Position numbers and translations under genes: made by a program
Source of the DNA: Sinomonas cyclohexanicum
GTDB taxonomy: Bacteria > Actinomycetota > Actinomycetes > Actinomycetales > Micrococcaceae
Assembly (NCBI RefSeq): GCF_020886775.1
Contig: NZ_AP024525.1
Span: 2,170,001-2,234,000, forward strand
DNA length: 64,000 bases
Reading direction: 5' to 3'
Part shown: piece after piece, positions 63,158-64,000 of the stretch
How the letters are laid out: each line of letters begins with the position of its first letter
Position numbering within the stretch: the stretch's first letter is position 1
The notes under the pieces: model-generated
Database searches by the model: none
Seen by the model: the letters and a program-made list of their open reading frames with translations, nothing else
Told to the model about the DNA's origin: nothing

Positions 63158-64000
63158 GGATCCTCATCGACGCCCGCTTCACCCGGACCGACCAGCACGA
63201 CGGCATCAGCCGGTTCGGTGCGAGCCTGATCGAGGCCGTGGCGCGCCGGGCCGACGTCGCCATGCTCATCAGCGACGAGCGCCAGCTCGCGCTGCTGCCG
63301 GACGTGCCCCACGTGAAGGCCTCCAGCCCCCTCTCCCCCGCCGAGCTGTTCATCGCGGCACGAGTCAACGGTCTGAGGCCAGATGTCGTGTTCTGCCCCA
63401 TGCAGACCATGGGCTCGTGGGGGCGCAGGTACCCGCTCATCCTCACCCTGCACGATCTCATCTACTACGAGCACCCCGAACCGCCCGGCTTCCTGCCGGC
63501 GCCCGTGCGTGTCCTGTGGCGCCTGTACCACAAGGCCTACTGGCCGCAGCGGGTGCTCCTGAACCGGGCCGACGTCGTGGCGACCGTGAGCCACACGACC
63601 CGCTGGCTCATGTCGGAGAAGAGGCTCACCAAGCGTCCGGTGCGGATCATCGGGAATGCACCCCAGGGCGGGCGGGAACCGCGGCCGCTCGAGGGCGCCG
63701 CCGAGAAGACCCTGCTCTACATGGGCTCGTTCATGCCGTACAAGAACGTCGAGACCGCCATCGCCGGCATGGCCGAGCTGCCGGACTATGAGCTCCATCT
63801 CCTCTCCCGTGTCTCCCCCTCGAGGCGGGCCGAGCTCGAGGCGCTCGTCCCCGCCGGCGCGCGCGTGGTGTTTCACGGCGGTGTGTCCGAGGACGAGTAC
63901 GAGTTGCTCCTGAGACGCACGACGGCGCTCGTGAGCCTCTCGCGGTCGGAGGGCTATGGCCTGCCGCTCGTCGAGGCGATGAGCCTCGGGACTCCGGTCA
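63154..64000 (+). CDS. GT-B glycosyltransferase (GT4 family-like), cut by the window edge
   Basis: At least 282 residues; the gene continues beyond 64000. The N-terminal domain begins MRILIDARFTRTDQHDGISR and has LILTLHDLIYYEHPE. The second domain begins KTLLYMGSFMPYKNVETAI and reaches LVSLSRSEGYGLPLVEAMSLG, the nucleotide-sugar E-x7-E type motif of GT4. ATG overlaps the hydrolase stop. Donor and acceptor are unknown. Confidence 0.85.
   Translation, partial: MRILIDARFTRTDQHDGISRFGASLIEAVARRADVAMLISDERQLALLPDVPHVKASSPLSPAELFIAARVNGLRPDVVFCPMQTMGSWGRRYPLILTLHDLIYYEHPEPPGFLPAPVRVLWRLYHKAYWPQRVLLNRADVVATVSHTTRWLMSEKRLTKRPVRIIGNAPQGGREPRPLEGAAEKTLLYMGSFMPYKNVETAIAGMAELPDYELHLLSRVSPSRRAELEALVPAGARVVFHGGVSEDEYELLLRRTTALVSLSRSEGYGLPLVEAMSLGTPV

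Overview
The window looks like a chromosomal segment of a high-GC Gram-positive bacterium of the Micrococcaceae (Arthrobacter/Sinomonas type). The evidence is the strong G/C preference at third codon positions, frequent GTG starts, the actinobacterial bc1-aa3 respiratory genes (ctaE-qcrCAB and ctaC-ctaD-ctaF) beside trpD, and the actinobacterial order hrcA-dnaJ-rsmE-phoH-ybeY-hemolysin-era and lepA-hemW. This is inferred from gene content, not from a database search.

Layout. 1-4.9 kb: an LCP cell-wall ligase-like protein, a short UvrA-like ATPase, a decayed membrane gene, a TOPRIM protein and a truncated P-loop protein. 4.9-13.3 kb: an accessory island with lower-GC, less host-like codon use. 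On the minus strand it carries a nucleotide cyclase, an E2-like protein and a PycTM-like membrane effector (a Pycsar-type anti-phage operon with an unusual third component). Two tiny downstream ORFs and an intrinsic terminator follow. Next come an IS1380-family insertion sequence, a MerR-like regulator with its own dyad, and a three-gene recombinase module in which two genes are broken. The island ends at an excellent match to the actinobacterial dif site (13296-13323), so this window probably contains the replication terminus. To the right, about 29 of 47 genes lie on the minus strand, as expected for a leading strand approaching dif from that side.

13.6-23 kb: a terpene-cyclase-like membrane protein, an ECF sigma factor paired with a YCII/DGPF protein, DUF3054, an AsnC-domain protein, trpD and ctaE-qcrC-qcrA-qcrB, whose promoter predicts a leaderless mRNA. 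23-27.5 kb: a GntR regulator, ctaC-ctaD-ctaF (ctaD is frameshifted) and an ErpA-type Fe-S protein. 27.6-35.7 kb: an M20 dipeptidase, DUF3043, pyrD, a hydrolase, uppS, recO and leuA (frameshifted near its 3' end, with a leucine-rich leader peptide). 35.7-48.7 kb: an M13 peptidase, a second LCP protein, era, a CBS-domain protein, ybeY, phoH, a GerMN lipoprotein, rsmE, dnaJ, hrcA with a CIRCE operator, DUF3097 and DUF4870. 48.7-64 kb: hemW, lepA, a MazF/PemK-like protein, rpsT, holA, comEC, comEA, degV, leuS (with its own leucine leader peptide and terminator), glpK, a hydrolase and a glycosyltransferase cut by the window edge.

How the parts fit. The respiratory genes make the cytochrome bc1-aa3 supercomplex. 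leuA and leuS appear to share leucine-sensing attenuation. hrcA and dnaJ form a heat-shock repressor/chaperone unit. The most distinctive element is the cyclase/E2-like/TM-effector operon in a recombinase-bearing island directly beside dif. Several small indels in otherwise conserved genes (ctaD, leuA, the recombinase, the 3.6 kb remnant) may be real or sequencing errors and should be checked against reads. No tRNA, rRNA or CRISPR array was seen.
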